Source of the DNA: Juglans regia
Taxonomy: Eukaryota > Streptophyta > Magnoliopsida > Fagales > Juglandaceae
Reading direction: 5' to 3'
Length of the DNA: 64,000 bases
NCBI RefSeq assembly: GCF_001411555.2
Contig: NC_049916.1
Location: 27,980,558 to 28,044,557, forward strand
In this document: in pieces, positions 53,430-64,000 of the stretch
How the letters are laid out: each line of letters opens with the position of its first letter
Numbering within the stretch: position 1 is the first letter of the stretch
Translations under genes and position numbers: made by a program
The notes under the pieces: generated by a model
The model's database searches: none
What the model was told of the DNA's origin: nothing
The model's input: the letters and a program-made list of their open reading frames with translations, nothing else

Positions 53430-56400
53430 TCCCCCCGCAATCGAAATGGCAGTTCTTGGAATTGAAGATTGGCGCGTAACATAGTGAATCGAGGAGCATT
53501 CAACGCTTTGGTGAGCAAGTCAGCCAATTGATCTTTGGAAGTGATAAACAGAACTTGAAGCTTTTTTTGTAGGACTTGATCTCGTACATAATGAAAATCA
53601 ATTTCAATATGCTTGGTACGGGCATGAAACACCGGATTGGATGAGAGATATGTGGCACCAATATTGTCACACCATAATGTTGGACATTGAGGAAGAGAGA
53701 TGTGTAAATCATGTAGAATCGATTGAATCCATTGGAGTTCCGCAGCGGCATTGGAAAGAGATTTATATTCGGATTCAGTGCTGCTTCTTGCCACAGTTTG
53801 TTGTTGTTTGCAACTCCATGAAATTAAGTTTTTTCCATGGAAAATACAATAAGCACTCACACTTCTACGATCGTCGCTATCCCCCGCCCAATCAGCATCA
53901 CTAAAGCTATGAAGAGCTTGATCAGTTTGGTTGGAAAAATGAAGACCAAATGAAATGGTATACTTAAGATATCGAAGGATGTGCTTCACTGCTTGCCAGT
54001 GGGGTTCTTTTGGTTGATGCATAAACTTGCTTACACGATGAACACTGTAAGCAATATCTGGACGTGTAAAACCAAGATAATGCAAGGCTCCAACTGTACT
54101 CCGATATAATTGAGGATCACTGAAGTCGGCACCTTCAAATTTAGAGAGATTGCAAGTGGTTGCCATGGGAGTTGCACATGGTTTCACGTTATCCATATTT
54201 GTCTTCCGTAATAGATCACTAATGTATTTACGTTGGGTTAAGAATAAATCATCACCCATACGTAAAGTTTCAATGCCAAGGAAGAAAGATAATGGCCCAA
54301 GATCTTTAATTGGAAAAATTGTTGCTAAAGTTCCAATTAATTGATCAATAGCTTTAGTGTCCGAACCTGTAACAATTATATCATCCACATAGATGATGAT
54401 GATTAATTGAATTTTGTCTTGCTGAAAAGTGTAGAAGGAGGTATCAGCCTTGGAGCCTTTAAAACCGAGTATTTGTAATTGATCTGTGAGGCGAGAGAAC
54501 CATGCTCTTGGGGCTTGCCGAAGGCCATAGAGACTTTTTTTTAATTTGCAAACATGATGAGGATAATCCGGATGAATAAAACCTTGTGGTTGTTGTATAT
54601 AGACATCCTCTTGAAGAAATCCATGAAGAAATGCATTTTGAATATCCAATTGGCGTAGTGGCCAATTATTAGAGACTGCAAGAGAGATGACAAGGCGAAT
54701 TGTTGTTGGTTTAACCACCGGGCTAAAAGTTTCATTGAAATCAACTCCTTCTTGTTGATGGAAGCCTTTGGCAACAAGGCGTGCTTTGAATCGTTCAATA
54801 TTGCCGTCAGCCTTTTTTTTGACACGATACACCCATTTATTCCCAACAAGATTGTATTCTTGTCTGGGTGGAACTAGATCCCAAGTTCCATTTTAAATTA
54901 AGGCATTGAATTCCGAAAACATTGCATTCCGCCATTGCGAGTGCTTGTTTGCTTCGGTGAAACAACTTGGCTCAATGTAAGAATTATTTACCTCAGCAAG
55001 AAGTGCAGTTGGAAGAGGATATCTGATGAATCCAACATACGGCAATTTTGGCTTGAGGTTATTTGTTTGTGACCGTGTGACCATGCGCTGGGTTGTAGCA
55101 GACGTAGACACATGGCTCGGCAACGTACTGGGAAGGGAAATTTCAGCAGGCGTCGAACTTGATGCAGCATGCAGGTCTGGAGCAGTGGCATTATCTGGAT
55201 GGTGCATTACTGTTGGAGTGACATATGGCATGAGATCAAATGCAAGTGGCAGTGGATGAGGTTGAGAGGACACGGCACCTGTATGTGAAGTGAGTGGGTG
55301 CGGACTTGCGGAATGCAAATTGAATGGAAGGGATGCCACGTCAAACTGAGAGTGACTTAGAGTGGGAAGATCTGGTTTTTGATATGGGAAGAGAGTTTCA
55401 TCAAAGACCACATGTCGAGAGACATATATTTTTCCTGTTGATAAGTCTAGGCATTTGTAACCCTGATGTGAGAGACTATAGCCTACAAAAATGTAAGTTT
55501 TGGATCGAAAATCAATTTTGTGACAATTATAGGGTCGTAGGTTGGGCCAACAAGCACAACCAAAGACACGCATAAAATCATAGTTCAGCTTTTTGTGATA
55601 TGCTTTTTCAAATGGAGAGAGGTTGGCCAAGATTTTAGTTGGTAAACGATTAATAATATAGGTGGCCGTTTGAAAAGCATCTTCCCAATAGGATTGAGGA
55701 AGGTTGGAATGAGCTAATAAAGCAAGACCCATTTCAACAATTTGACGATGGCGTCTTTCAACCGAACCCATTTGTTCATGAGTATAAGGACAAGCAATAC
55801 GATGTTCAATACCACAATTTTTGAAATAAGTATTGAGTCGGCGAAATTCACCTCCCCAATCGGTTTGAACCGCTTTAATTTTTGTATCAAAGTGCCGTTC
55901 AACATATGTTTGAAATTGGAAAAAAATATTTTCAACTTTAGATTTGTGTTTGAGGGGAAAAAGCCAAATAAATTTTGTACAATCATCCAAGAAACAAACA
56001 TAATAACGAGAGTTATAGCTTGAGGTAACAGCACTTGGTCCCCATACATCAGAAAAAATGAGTTCTAAAGGTCGAGTTGCATGATTAACAGAGTTTGAAA
56101 ATGGCAAATTGTGGCTTTTGGCCATCTCACAGTCAGGGCAAACAGATTGCCTTTTATTAACTTCAACAGAAATTTTATTGGAATTTAACACATGATTGAC
56201 AGTACGAAAATTAGTATGTCCTAGTCGACGATGCCAATCAGAGATGGAAATACGAACACCGACAAAAGCAGAAGAGGCAGCACGTTGAAGTGGTGGTGAA
56301 AAGCAATACAATCCGCCTTTGCTATGGCCTTTATGAAGGACGTTCCCCGAGTAGTCCTTAATGAGAAAAAATTCATTATGAAACTCAAAATAAACATGGT

Positions 56401-57568
56401 TATCCCGAGTAAATTTTTGAACAGAGATTAAATTTTTTGTGATTTGGGGAACAACAAGAATTTTATCAAGAACAAAAGATTTTGAAGGGGTGGATAAGGA
56501 TGTGGTGCCAGTGTGGGTTATAGACAAACCTGAACCATCACCGACTTGTATTTGATCAGTGCCAACATAGTCTTCTCCACGTACATTGAGATTATTGGAA
56601 TTGTTAGTCAGATGGTGCGTTGCTCCAGAGTCAACATGCCACTCTTGATCAGACGGCTGTTGAGTGTGGGTGGTGGAGAGATTGGCTTGTCCAGTCCGAC
56701 GTGGTGGTGGGGGTAGAAAGTGAGGATCATAGCGCTTATAACATCGAGAGGCAGTATGTCCTGATTTGTCACATAATTGGCACCACAAGTCAGAATTACG
56801 GAGTGAGAAATTACCTCTACCAGTGCCACGATTGGAATTTCCAGAGCTACGTCCTCTATTGGAGTTGCTACGGCCACGATAGGGGGAAAAGTTCTGCTGG
56901 CGTGCAGCTACATTAGCTGACACGTTCATTGTTGGAGAAGACTGAGAATGGTGTGCAATTCGGGCTTCACAAGTAAGAAGCATAGAGTAGACCTCCTCCA
57001 ACGTCAATGACGCATCACGAGCAGAGATGGTAGTGACAAGAGAATCATATTCTGGTCCTAAACCAGCAAGCAGGTAAGTGATTGTGTCATCAGTGTTTAA
57101 GGGTTGCCCAGCAATTGCAAGGTTGTCCGCGAGACGTTTAATATGCATGAAATATTCACTGGCAGTCTGATTGGTTTTACGAGCTGTAGAGAGTTGAGTC
57201 CTTACTTGAATGATTTGAGCCCTGGACTGAGAAGCAAATGAGGAGGTAAGAGCAGTCCACACTTCATGAGATGTTGTGCAATGAGCAACCTGAGCAAGAA
57301 CTTCATCAGTTAGAGAAGCATTGAGACAACTCAGAATTAAATTGTCTTGAGTTTCCCAAATGTCAAAAAGAGGATTGGGAGTTGTGGTGCCATTTTCGGC
57401 AACAAGTTCTTTTGACGGTGGCGGGAGAGAACCATCGAGGTAGCCAAAGACCTTTTGGCCTTTCAGATATGGAAGCATGGTGGCCTTCCAGGTAGGATTG
57501 TTGGCACAACTGAGTTTGATAATGTTGAGAGAGGAGGTGGGATTGAAGAGGGGAAGTTGAGCAGGCAT
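53360..57568 (-). pseudogene. Copia gag-pol polyprotein, interrupted by one stop
   Basis: The frame opens at the ATG ending at 57568. In order it encodes a UBN2-type Gag, a CX2CX4HX4C zinc knuckle (residues about 263-277), the aspartic protease motif DSGA (about 314), the integrase HHCC region (HRLGHTNFRTVNHV, CPDCEMAKSH) and DDE core. After these come reverse transcriptase (FSPVVKPTTIRLV, YVDDIIVTG) and RNase H (ADWAGD, SSTESEYK). A TAA at 54893-54895, just before the reverse transcriptase, interrupts the frame; the two parts (54893-57568 and 53360-54832) are in the same frame, so this is a single nonsense change and not a frameshift. As it stands only Gag, protease and integrase would be made. 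Confidence 0.92.
53430..53438 (-). other. Polypurine tract
   Basis: GCGGGGGGA on the minus strand, directly before the 3' LTR; the plus-strand primer site for reverse transcription. Confidence 0.8.
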
Positions 57569-57607
57569 GATGAAGATAGGAAATAGATAGTTGACGTTGG
57601 TCTATTG

Positions 57608-57618
57608 GCCGGATACCA
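57608..57618 (-). other. Primer-binding site
   Basis: TGGTATCCGGC directly follows the 5' LTR. TGGTATC matches the usual initiator-methionine tRNA-complementary start in plant Copia; the bases after it diverge from the common TGGTATCAGAGC. Confidence 0.7.
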
Positions 57619-57962
57619 TATAGAATCTTAAAAATGATTGATGAGAATATACTCTGTTATTGTATTTCTGATATGTGTACAAGAGTTGCTATTTATAATA
57701 CAATTGGAGATATAACGTATTTAAATTTTGAAATACAAAAATTGATATCCCAAGATTTCCTCATGCCAGATTTCTTCATCTTTCCGTTGCTTGAGTTTCG
57801 GCAATTTAAAAAAAGCTGATATCCCAATATTTCTGCACCTGCATGCCAGACTTTATTCTTTATTAGTTCCGTTGCTTTCGTTTCGGCATCTGTTATCTGT
57901 TGCTTGAGTTTCGGCATTTATCTTCTTCCGTTACTTGAGTTTCGGCGTCAGATGCACCAATA
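57619..57962 (-). repeat. Copia 5' LTR
   Basis: 344 bp, same length as the 3' LTR. Confidence 0.93.
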
Positions 57963-57967
57963 CATTT
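57963..57967. repeat. Copia target site duplication, right
   Basis: CATTT, matching 53081-53085. Confidence 0.85.
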
Positions 57968-59332
57968 TAAGCCTCATCAAGGTCGACCACCCTCCTGGCC
58001 AGCCGGCCTCTGTCTTTGAGTCGACGTTGGTTAATTTTAGTGCGTGGCAAAAATGGCCGGAGGTGTTCGTACGTAGATGCACTTGAAACGCACGATTTCT
58101 ATTTTCTCTGAGATTGATCTCACTGATCTGATACTGATCCAACTTCGAGTACTCTTTCATCAGTACGCACCCGCCCCGATCGATCTGATTTTTGGAGTCC
58201 AAGCACAAAAACAAAAACGTCCCTAATTCGAAGGAAAGTAATAACATCATGGCCAGCTAGCTTATTGTATTACAAGATTCCCAAAAGCCAGGCCACATGG
58301 GTTATGTTTGTTTTTATTTTGATGGGGCATAGGGCATTTTGTAACATGGTCTATGTCGTGCATCGAAATGGAACGTATAAACAATCCCTAGTACTGATCT
58401 CCTCTCCCTCTGGCCTCTAATATTTTTATCAACTTTATCCTATATTTTGAAACATGTTTTTTAATTTGTTATATATGATCTCAAATATTTTCATTCCATC
58501 AATAATTCTCATATGAGTCCAAATTTATAAGAAGATCAAACAATTCCACTGTCCATTCAACCACGTACACGTCATTGGGCTGTCGGATGCACCCAAGGTA
58601 GACTGATCATTGTAGAGTTGCCATCGAGAAGTTTGGTGCCTTGCCCAAAGGGTCAAGTAAATTAAAAATATTTACTTTTTGGCAGGGCCAAATTAATTCG
58701 ATCGATAAGAGACAGGTCAAAAATTATAAAATAAATAAATCTCATTAATCATATTTAGATTATACATGTACATATATATATATATATCGAGAGGTTGAGA
58801 TCCCAACAACTTTTCCAAAAAAATGAAACAAAGAGAAAGTCATATCTTGTAATTACCTCATCTAGAAATGGACATGCATCTTGATTAGTGGTTACAATAT
58901 TAATTGCGGTGAATGTAAGAATCTCAAATTGTTTAGATTGGCTGCAAATGTCAGATATCCATTAAATTAAGGCTTGTATAAAAATTACGGTGTCTTGTAT
59001 ATATAATATTGCATGTATGAGATTATTAAGTAGTTTAATTATTAGCTAAGTTAATTGGACCACCAATGGGCACTAAGTCTGAATTATTTGTCTCATTAAT
59101 GCTGAGCTCGCTCTAGTTTGTTGGCATCTGCACTTCAAATAATTATATATATATATATACATATATATATATACAGAGTAGGTGATATCCTTTCAATTTA
59201 AAACTTCTATATTTATATAATATTGGTAAAAATAAAAAATAAAAATAAATAAACCTCTGTTTGGTACCCTCGGCGGGGGGGACTTTGCCAAAGACTTCGA
59301 CCCCCGGTGCCAATCTTCTATTTTTTAATATA
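57968..59332. other. Intergenic DNA right of the Copia element
   Basis: No supported gene. (TA)n runs occur near 58770 and 59143-59172. A GC-rich scrap at about 59255-59315 (CCCTCGGCGGGGGGGACTTT, then CCCCCGGTGCC) resembles a repeat fragment but was not identified. Confidence 0.45.
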
Positions 59333-59927
59333 TCAGCCTATTACTTAAAAATATCTATATGTGTACTGTTTATTATAAACAGTAATAAACAGTAAAGCAA
59401 CTGTTTTTTTTTTTTCTTCGCATATTTTTTTACATATCCTATTAACAATATGATGAACAGTAATGAACAGTAAAGATTTTTTTTTTATTTTTTTGATTTG
59501 TCCGTGTGAATGCCAATGTACGACATAATACCGCAATCGTGCATAGGGAATGAGACAGAGGAAGAAAGAAAAAGTAGAAAAAAATATTGATTTTTGAGTT
59601 TTAAATAAACAATAAAGAAGCTATTTTTTTTCTTCGAATGTTTTTTTCGCATATCCTATTACTGTTTATTATATTATATACTAAAAATTTCCTTTAACTT
59701 ATAAAATACTAATTTTTCATCATTAAATAAATGATGAAATTTTAATATACATTTTTAAAAGTAAAAACTATCTAATTAATTTAAATTTTTAATATAATTT
59801 AAATTTCATAATAAATTATGAACATAAATAAATAATAATTTTATTCTTATATATTAGACTATTTTAATATTAGAAATTACACTTTATTTTTTTCTTCAAT
59901 TTGACAGATGTGGCAAACGTGTTTTTT
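59333..59927 (+). mobile_element. Non-autonomous Helitron, 3' end lost
   Basis: The 5' end reads TCAGCCTATTACTTAAAAAT after an A. The interior is the reverse complement of the 32152-32901 family (for example TTCATAATAAAT and the TTTCTTCAATTTGACAGATG region). Sequence identity stops inside the terminal hairpin (GTGGCAAACGTG) near 59921, where a T run begins. Inverted iterons TACTGTTTATTATAAACAGT lie close to the 5' end. Confidence 0.75.
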
Positions 59928-60171
59928 TTTATCAATTAGAAAATTTTATGTCATACAGGATTTTACACAAGTACCAATAATTTCAAAGTAACCAAGCTCA
60001 TTCTACAAATCAGTGCAATTACTGAATCAAATAAATAGCAAAAACAGAAAAAAATAAAAAAAATAAAAAAATATGAACTAATTAATTACTGTCGTCTAGC
60101 CGATCTAACACTTCTATCATTGCCGACCTTACTATACTAGGATGCCTTTTATATATGTGTGCGTATATATA

Positions 60172-61023
60172 TCTCCTTATATTTAAAAGTGTGTATCGTC
60201 TGATGAATAGTAAGATAAACAGTAATAAACAATGATAAACAGTATTCTTATTTTACGCTTCCCTTCTTCGTCCATCTCAACATCCTCACAGCAATCCTCT
60301 TTACAAAATCACCATAAAATATCACAAAAATTATTACAAGAGAACTGCTACCGAAAAAGTAGTCCGAAAATATGTCCTGAATGTATATTTCACTTTTTTA
60401 TTTTTATTTTTTCATGTATTTTTTTAATCATCCTAAACATTTTTAAAAAAATAAAAAATTCACAACATCATTAAAAAGCAATTCCTTAATCACTAGGTAA
60501 AAAAAAAAAAGGTGAGAGAAGGAGAAAGAGAAAGCGAGACAAAAATGAAATTTTTTAGGATTTAAATCTAACCCTTCATCATAACTCTTTAAATTTGATC
60601 AAATGGTAAAAATTTAAATATTGATTTAAATTAATTTAAAATAGATAATTAACATATAGATATCATATCATAAATAAATTATCAAATTTAAAAAATGATA
60701 ATTAACAAAATGATGAAAGTTTGTTAAATATTTTTAAAAAAGTATAACTATATAAATAATTAGAGTTTTAACATAATTTAAATATGATAATATTCTTAAT
60801 TAACTAAAAAGAACTGCTACAACTAATGAAAAAGTAGCCCGGAAATATGTCCTGAGTGTGTATTTTATTTTTTTATTTTTCTTTTCTTTTTTTCATGTAT
60901 TTTTTTAATCATCATAAATATTTTTAAAAAGATAAAAAATTTACAACATCATTAAAATAATACTTCCTCAATCACTAGATAAAAAAAATTAGACAAACGT
61001 CCCTTGGACGTTATCTACTGCTA

Positions 61024-61024
<1 letters not shown>
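60172..61024 (+). mobile_element. Complete non-autonomous Helitron, 853 bp
   Basis: The 5' end is TCTCCTTATATTTAAAAGTG after A. The 3' end is a perfect 7-bp hairpin (60996-61012, AACGTCC-CTT-GGACGTT), then ATCTACTGCTAG, then T and a (TA)n run. The 5' end and the AT-rich middle (about 60560-60680) match the 2.4-kb copy at 26829. An internal direct repeat of about 150 bp (near 60340-60490 and 60810-60970) begins GAACTGCTAC and includes ATATGTCCTGARTGT. No coding capacity. Confidence 0.85.
60340..60975. repeat. Internal 150-bp direct repeat of the 853-bp Helitron
   Basis: Copies at about 60340-60490 and 60810-60970 share AAAAGTAGYCCGRAAATATG, then TCCTGARTGTRTATTT, CATGTATTTTTTTAATCATC and TTTACAACATCATTAAAA-like sequence. 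Confidence 0.7.

Positions 61025-61060
<36 letters not shown>
61025..61060. repeat. (TA)n microsatellite at a Helitron end
   Basis: About 18 TA units directly after the Helitron CTAG terminus. Confidence 0.9.
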
Positions 61061-61064
<4 letters not shown>

Positions 61065-61718
61065 TTGCTTAGCCGTGCCGATCTTCAATTATGTTAGGTT
61101 TTGTTTAGATATTAAAATGAGAAAAATTAGTAAAATAATTTATGAATGGATAATAAAATAATTTGAATTGAAATGTTTTATAAAATTTTAAAAAATTAGA
61201 AAAAAAGTATATAAAAAATTAAATACGGCAGATAAAGTTCTAGATTTGTCTTTTAGCCTCTGCAATCAAATTGCAGACCATTGTTGGAGGGAGGGGGCCA
61301 TTGGGCATAGACTTTTATGATTGCAAGTACAAAAAGTATCAAAATTTTGCCGGTGCACCAAGTTAATTGAAGAATTTTACTTATGTTTAGTACTCCAATT
61401 CCTGTGAAATATTGAACTGCAATCCATGCGATCAGCAGCAAGTGGCGTTCCACGCCAAAATCCAGGACCTACCAAAATTATTATTTTTAAAAAAAAAAAA
61501 AAAAAAAAACAAGGAGGAAGGATGGAATCCGTGAAAAACTGTACTGAAAAAGTATGTGGGGGGAACAGCAATTACAAGAAAGTGTTACACTCGTGAAAAT
61601 GACAGGGCAATACACGGCCTCTAACCCCGGACAAACTTTTCCAGCAGTGTTATCTGTATTGCCCGTGAATGGAAGAGAATACCTCTCTGACTTTTCTCCA
61701 TGCAATCTACGCTCCCTC
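61061..61718. other. Intergenic and promoter region of the LRR gene
   Basis: No gene is supported. It contains an A-run at about 61489-61509. Confidence 0.5.
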
Positions 61719-61725
61719 TATATAA
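61719..61725 (+). promoter_or_regulatory. Candidate TATA box of the LRR gene
   Basis: TATATAA about 65 bases upstream of the ATG at 61790, after a C/T-rich stretch (CTCCCTC). Good match and good distance; no transcript evidence. Confidence 0.55.
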
Positions 61726-61789
61726 CATTACCTTGAACTAATCTACTGATCTTGAGAGTCCCTAGCTAACTTGCACAGAGATATCAGAG

Positions 61790-63274
61790 ATGGTCACCGG
61801 CCTCTCGTTTTGTGTTCCATTTCTTTTGCTATCGACATGCTTACTTCATCAATGTTTGCACTACGAGGTGGCTGCTGCTGATCCTCTTGTTGGGTCCAAT
61901 AGAGAAGCATTGGAGATAATCATAGGTGGTGGTGGAGGTGGCAATTCTCCTGCTCCTTCTCCTGAATATGTAGACTGTCCTCCTCCCCCTCCTGAACCCG
62001 TTTGCCCCCCACCACCATCGCCACCGCCGCCCCCATCTCCACCGCCACCGCCACCCCCTCCATCGCCACCTCCTCCATCTCCATCGCCACCGCCACCATC
62101 GCCACCTCCTCCATCGCCACCGCCACCATCTCCACCACCACCGCAATCGCGACTTGAACTAGTCAAACCCGTTCTTCGAAGATTCCAAAGACTTGCTACC
62201 TCAGACCCAAAGGGCATTTTCAAGACATGGAAGGGCAACGATATATGCAAGTGGAAGGGCTTATTTTGTGACAAACGTCCGGACATCAATCAACGAGCTC
62301 TTGCTGCAGTGGACTTCAATGGCTTCCTGCTTGGCCGTAAGGACGGCGGCGGGCTCCCTCTCTATGACTTCATGGAGAAGTTACCAGATATAACCGTGTT
62401 CCATGCAAACTCCAACAATTTCACCGGCGGCGTCCCCAAGAAGATCATGAACCTAAAGTACTTCTTTGAGCTTGATCTTAGCAACAACAAGTTATCCGGC
62501 GAGTTTCCAATGGAAGTTCTTGCAGCCAAAAAATTGACGTTCCTGGACCTCCGGTTTAACTCCTTGTATGGCACAGTGCCACCTGGAGTGTTCAACCTAG
62601 ACGTGGACGTGATCTTCATCAATAACAACTTTTTTGTGCAAACGCTTCCTGACAATCTTGGCTCCACACCAGCTCTTTATCTCACTTTTGCCAACAACAA
62701 GTTCACGGGGCAAATCCCACGAAGCATTGGCACTGGCAAAACTTCAGAAAACCTCATTGAGGTGCTCTTCTTGAACAACCAGCTCTCGGGATGCTTGCCA
62801 CCCGAGATTGGCCGCTTGAAACGGGCAACCGTGTTTGATGTGAGCATTAACCGGTTGACAGGTCCAATACCCCAGTCATTTCAGTGCCTGACCAAAATAG
62901 CATTGCTTAATTTGGCTCAGAACCAATTCTATGGGGCGATCCCGGAGGCCATCTGCAAGCTACCTGACTTGTCTAAATTCACGTTATCATACAACTACAT
63001 CACCGAAGTCGGCCCCGAATGCAGGAAGTTGATAGGAAAGGGCATTCTTGATGTTCGAATGAATTGCATTATAGATCTTCCAAATCAGAAATCAAAGAAG
63101 GAATGTGCTATTTTTTTCACCAAGACGGCCAAGTTCCACACCTGCCCCAACGATAAGATGTACCTGTCTTACATTCCATGCAAGAATAAGTATTATTCAG
63201 GTTCGGATCATCAACCAACGGTTGCAGCCACTTCGCCATTGTCCTATGACGCTCTTACGCCGCATGGGTCGTGA
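61790..63274 (+). CDS. Secreted proline-rich leucine-rich-repeat protein (At4g06744-like)
   Basis: One intronless frame of 494 codons. Residues 1 to about 30 form a signal peptide (LSFCVPFLLLSTCLL, ending near AAA). A short Gly run and a Pro-rich region (about 58-118) with SPPPP-type extensin-like repeats follow, then an LRR-N-like segment (DICKWKGLFCDKRPD) and about ten LRRs (for example LDLSNNKLSGEFP, VLFLNNQLSGCLPPEIG). A Cys-bearing C-terminus ends the protein. This order (Pro-rich before LRR) is that of the At4g06744-like family, not of LRX proteins, in which the extensin part is C-terminal. There is no transmembrane or kinase domain, so it should be an apoplastic or cell-wall protein; hydroxylation and glycosylation of the SPPPP motifs is inferred from extensins. 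Its ligand and role are unknown. Confidence 0.9.
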   Translation: MVTGLSFCVPFLLLSTCLLHQCLHYEVAAADPLVGSNREALEIIIGGGGGGNSPAPSPEYVDCPPPPPEPVCPPPPSPPPPPSPPPPPPPPSPPPPSPSPPPPSPPPPSPPPPSPPPPQSRLELVKPVLRRFQRLATSDPKGIFKTWKGNDICKWKGLFCDKRPDINQRALAAVDFNGFLLGRKDGGGLPLYDFMEKLPDITVFHANSNNFTGGVPKKIMNLKYFFELDLSNNKLSGEFPMEVLAAKKLTFLDLRFNSLYGTVPPGVFNLDVDVIFINNNFFVQTLPDNLGSTPALYLTFANNKFTGQIPRSIGTGKTSENLIEVLFLNNQLSGCLPPEIGRLKRATVFDVSINRLTGPIPQSFQCLTKIALLNLAQNQFYGAIPEAICKLPDLSKFTLSYNYITEVGPECRKLIGKGILDVRMNCIIDLPNQKSKKECAIFFTKTAKFHTCPNDKMYLSYIPCKNKYYSGSDHQPTVAATSPLSYDALTPHGS

Positions 63275-64000
63275 TTTTCATGCTCTTTAAATTGACTAGC
63301 TCGATTAACGTCGAAGATGGGGGTCATCCGTCATCGGGGGGCCAGCTTTGCTCTTTAGTAATTATGTGTGTCTATATATATATATATTATATCATTGTCA
63401 GTAATTAAAAAACAATAAGTTCATGAATAAGCAGTACTACTTTAATTACGTATCATAATTATTTGGCATCTTGATCATGAGCAGATGCTAAATTGTATTC
63501 CTCGTGAGCAATGTTTTCCGATAATGTATGAATGTGATATAATTAGCTGGTAAATGCCATGGTTACGATTCCTTTGCTTCTCCGCCAAAGTCGTCTCAGG
63601 CGATCGAGTGGGACAACGACTTTTCTTCTCCATAATGAAAATATCTAGTAGATAGGGATAAGAAAATGAAAGATTTCACTGTATAAAAAAAATAATAACT
63701 ATATATAATCATGAAAGGTGTAACGTGGTATAATCATTTTAGAAAAAAAATAAATAATTATTAAAAATTAATTTATTTTTATATAATTTTTATATTTATT
63801 TATTTTTTAAATATTAATTATATGACACTTATGAAATCACACGGGCATAGACTGTACTGGATGGCCCACTGCCCATGCAAATGTACACAGGAAATGTTTG
63901 GGGGACTCTCCATCAATGATTGAAAAATGATTATCAATAAATTTATGTATTTTTTAAAATATTTAAATACATTTAAAAATATATCTTTATAAATAAATAA
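63275..64000. other. 3' flank of the LRR gene
   Basis: The likely 3' UTR is followed by AT-rich DNA. About 63690-63840 contains a sequence similar to 30275-30430 (ATAATTAT, ATGACACTTA) that may be a decayed MITE. No gene is supported. Confidence 0.45.

Larger units (their letters stand above)
53086..57962 (-). mobile_element. Ty1/Copia LTR retrotransposon, 4.9 kb, nearly intact
   Basis: Two 344-bp LTRs (53086-53429 and 57619-57962) differ at three positions and are flanked by a 5-bp duplication CATTT. On the minus strand the primer-binding site TGGTATCCGGC follows the 5' LTR (57608-57618), and a polypurine tract GCGGGGGGA (53430-53438) precedes the 3' LTR. One long gag-pol frame spans the interior and is broken only by one in-frame stop. 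The LTRs begin TATTGG and end CTATA rather than the common TG...CA. Gene order gag, protease, integrase, RT, RNase H places it in Copia. Confidence 0.95.

Noticed and set aside
61841..62289. Antisense Gly/Asp- and Trp/Arg-rich open frames
   Set aside because: They are the complement of the Pro-rich coding region of the LRR gene and have no independent support.

Overview
This is a gene-containing piece of a eudicot plant nuclear genome. The evidence is GT-AG introns, plant-only proteins (a chloroplast stress-enhanced protein, a D3 cyclin, a PTEN2-type phosphatase), AT-rich intergenic DNA with many (TA)n arrays, and plant Helitron, Copia, SINE and MITE elements. The gene sequences and repeats look like those of a woody rosid, perhaps Fagales; that placement is an impression only.

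Layout: 968-3164 (+) SEP1-like two-helix chloroplast protein; 4685-5954 (-) SLX9-like ribosome biogenesis protein; 7591-11595 (+) RNA polymerase subunit 3 (RPB3), with a SINE in its second intron; 14240-29206 a nested Helitron block; 29207-36024 intergenic DNA with more Helitrons and MITEs; 36025-37773 (-) D3-type cyclin; 40007-44893 (-) PTEN2-like phosphatase with 12 coding exons; 46866-51724 (-) KRR1-like small-subunit processome protein with 12 coding exons and an intronic SINE; 53086-57962 (-) a young Ty1/Copia retrotransposon with intact LTRs and a 5-bp target duplication; 59333-61024 two short Helitron copies; 61790-63274 (+) a secreted proline-rich LRR protein.

The most notable structure is the Helitron population. 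One 11.4-kb element (14240-25605, minus) has both termini, an open Rep/helicase reading frame and a decayed RPA-like gene. At least five shorter copies share its 5' start (TC...TTAAAAG). The three of them that keep a 3' end also share its terminus (ACYGCTAG after a hairpin), and nearly all the ends sit in (TA)n tracts. The short copies also carry inverted iterons built on ACTGTTCAT/ATGAACAGT near their 5' ends. The likely picture is one lineage in which a full-length element could mobilise nearby deletion derivatives.

The host genes are housekeeping or growth-control genes with no operon-like relationship. Two, SLX9 and KRR1, both act in 40S ribosomal subunit production, but they lie 41 kb apart and the linkage is probably coincidental. 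Exon coordinates were derived by hand from reading frame and splice consensus; all internal exon phases agree.
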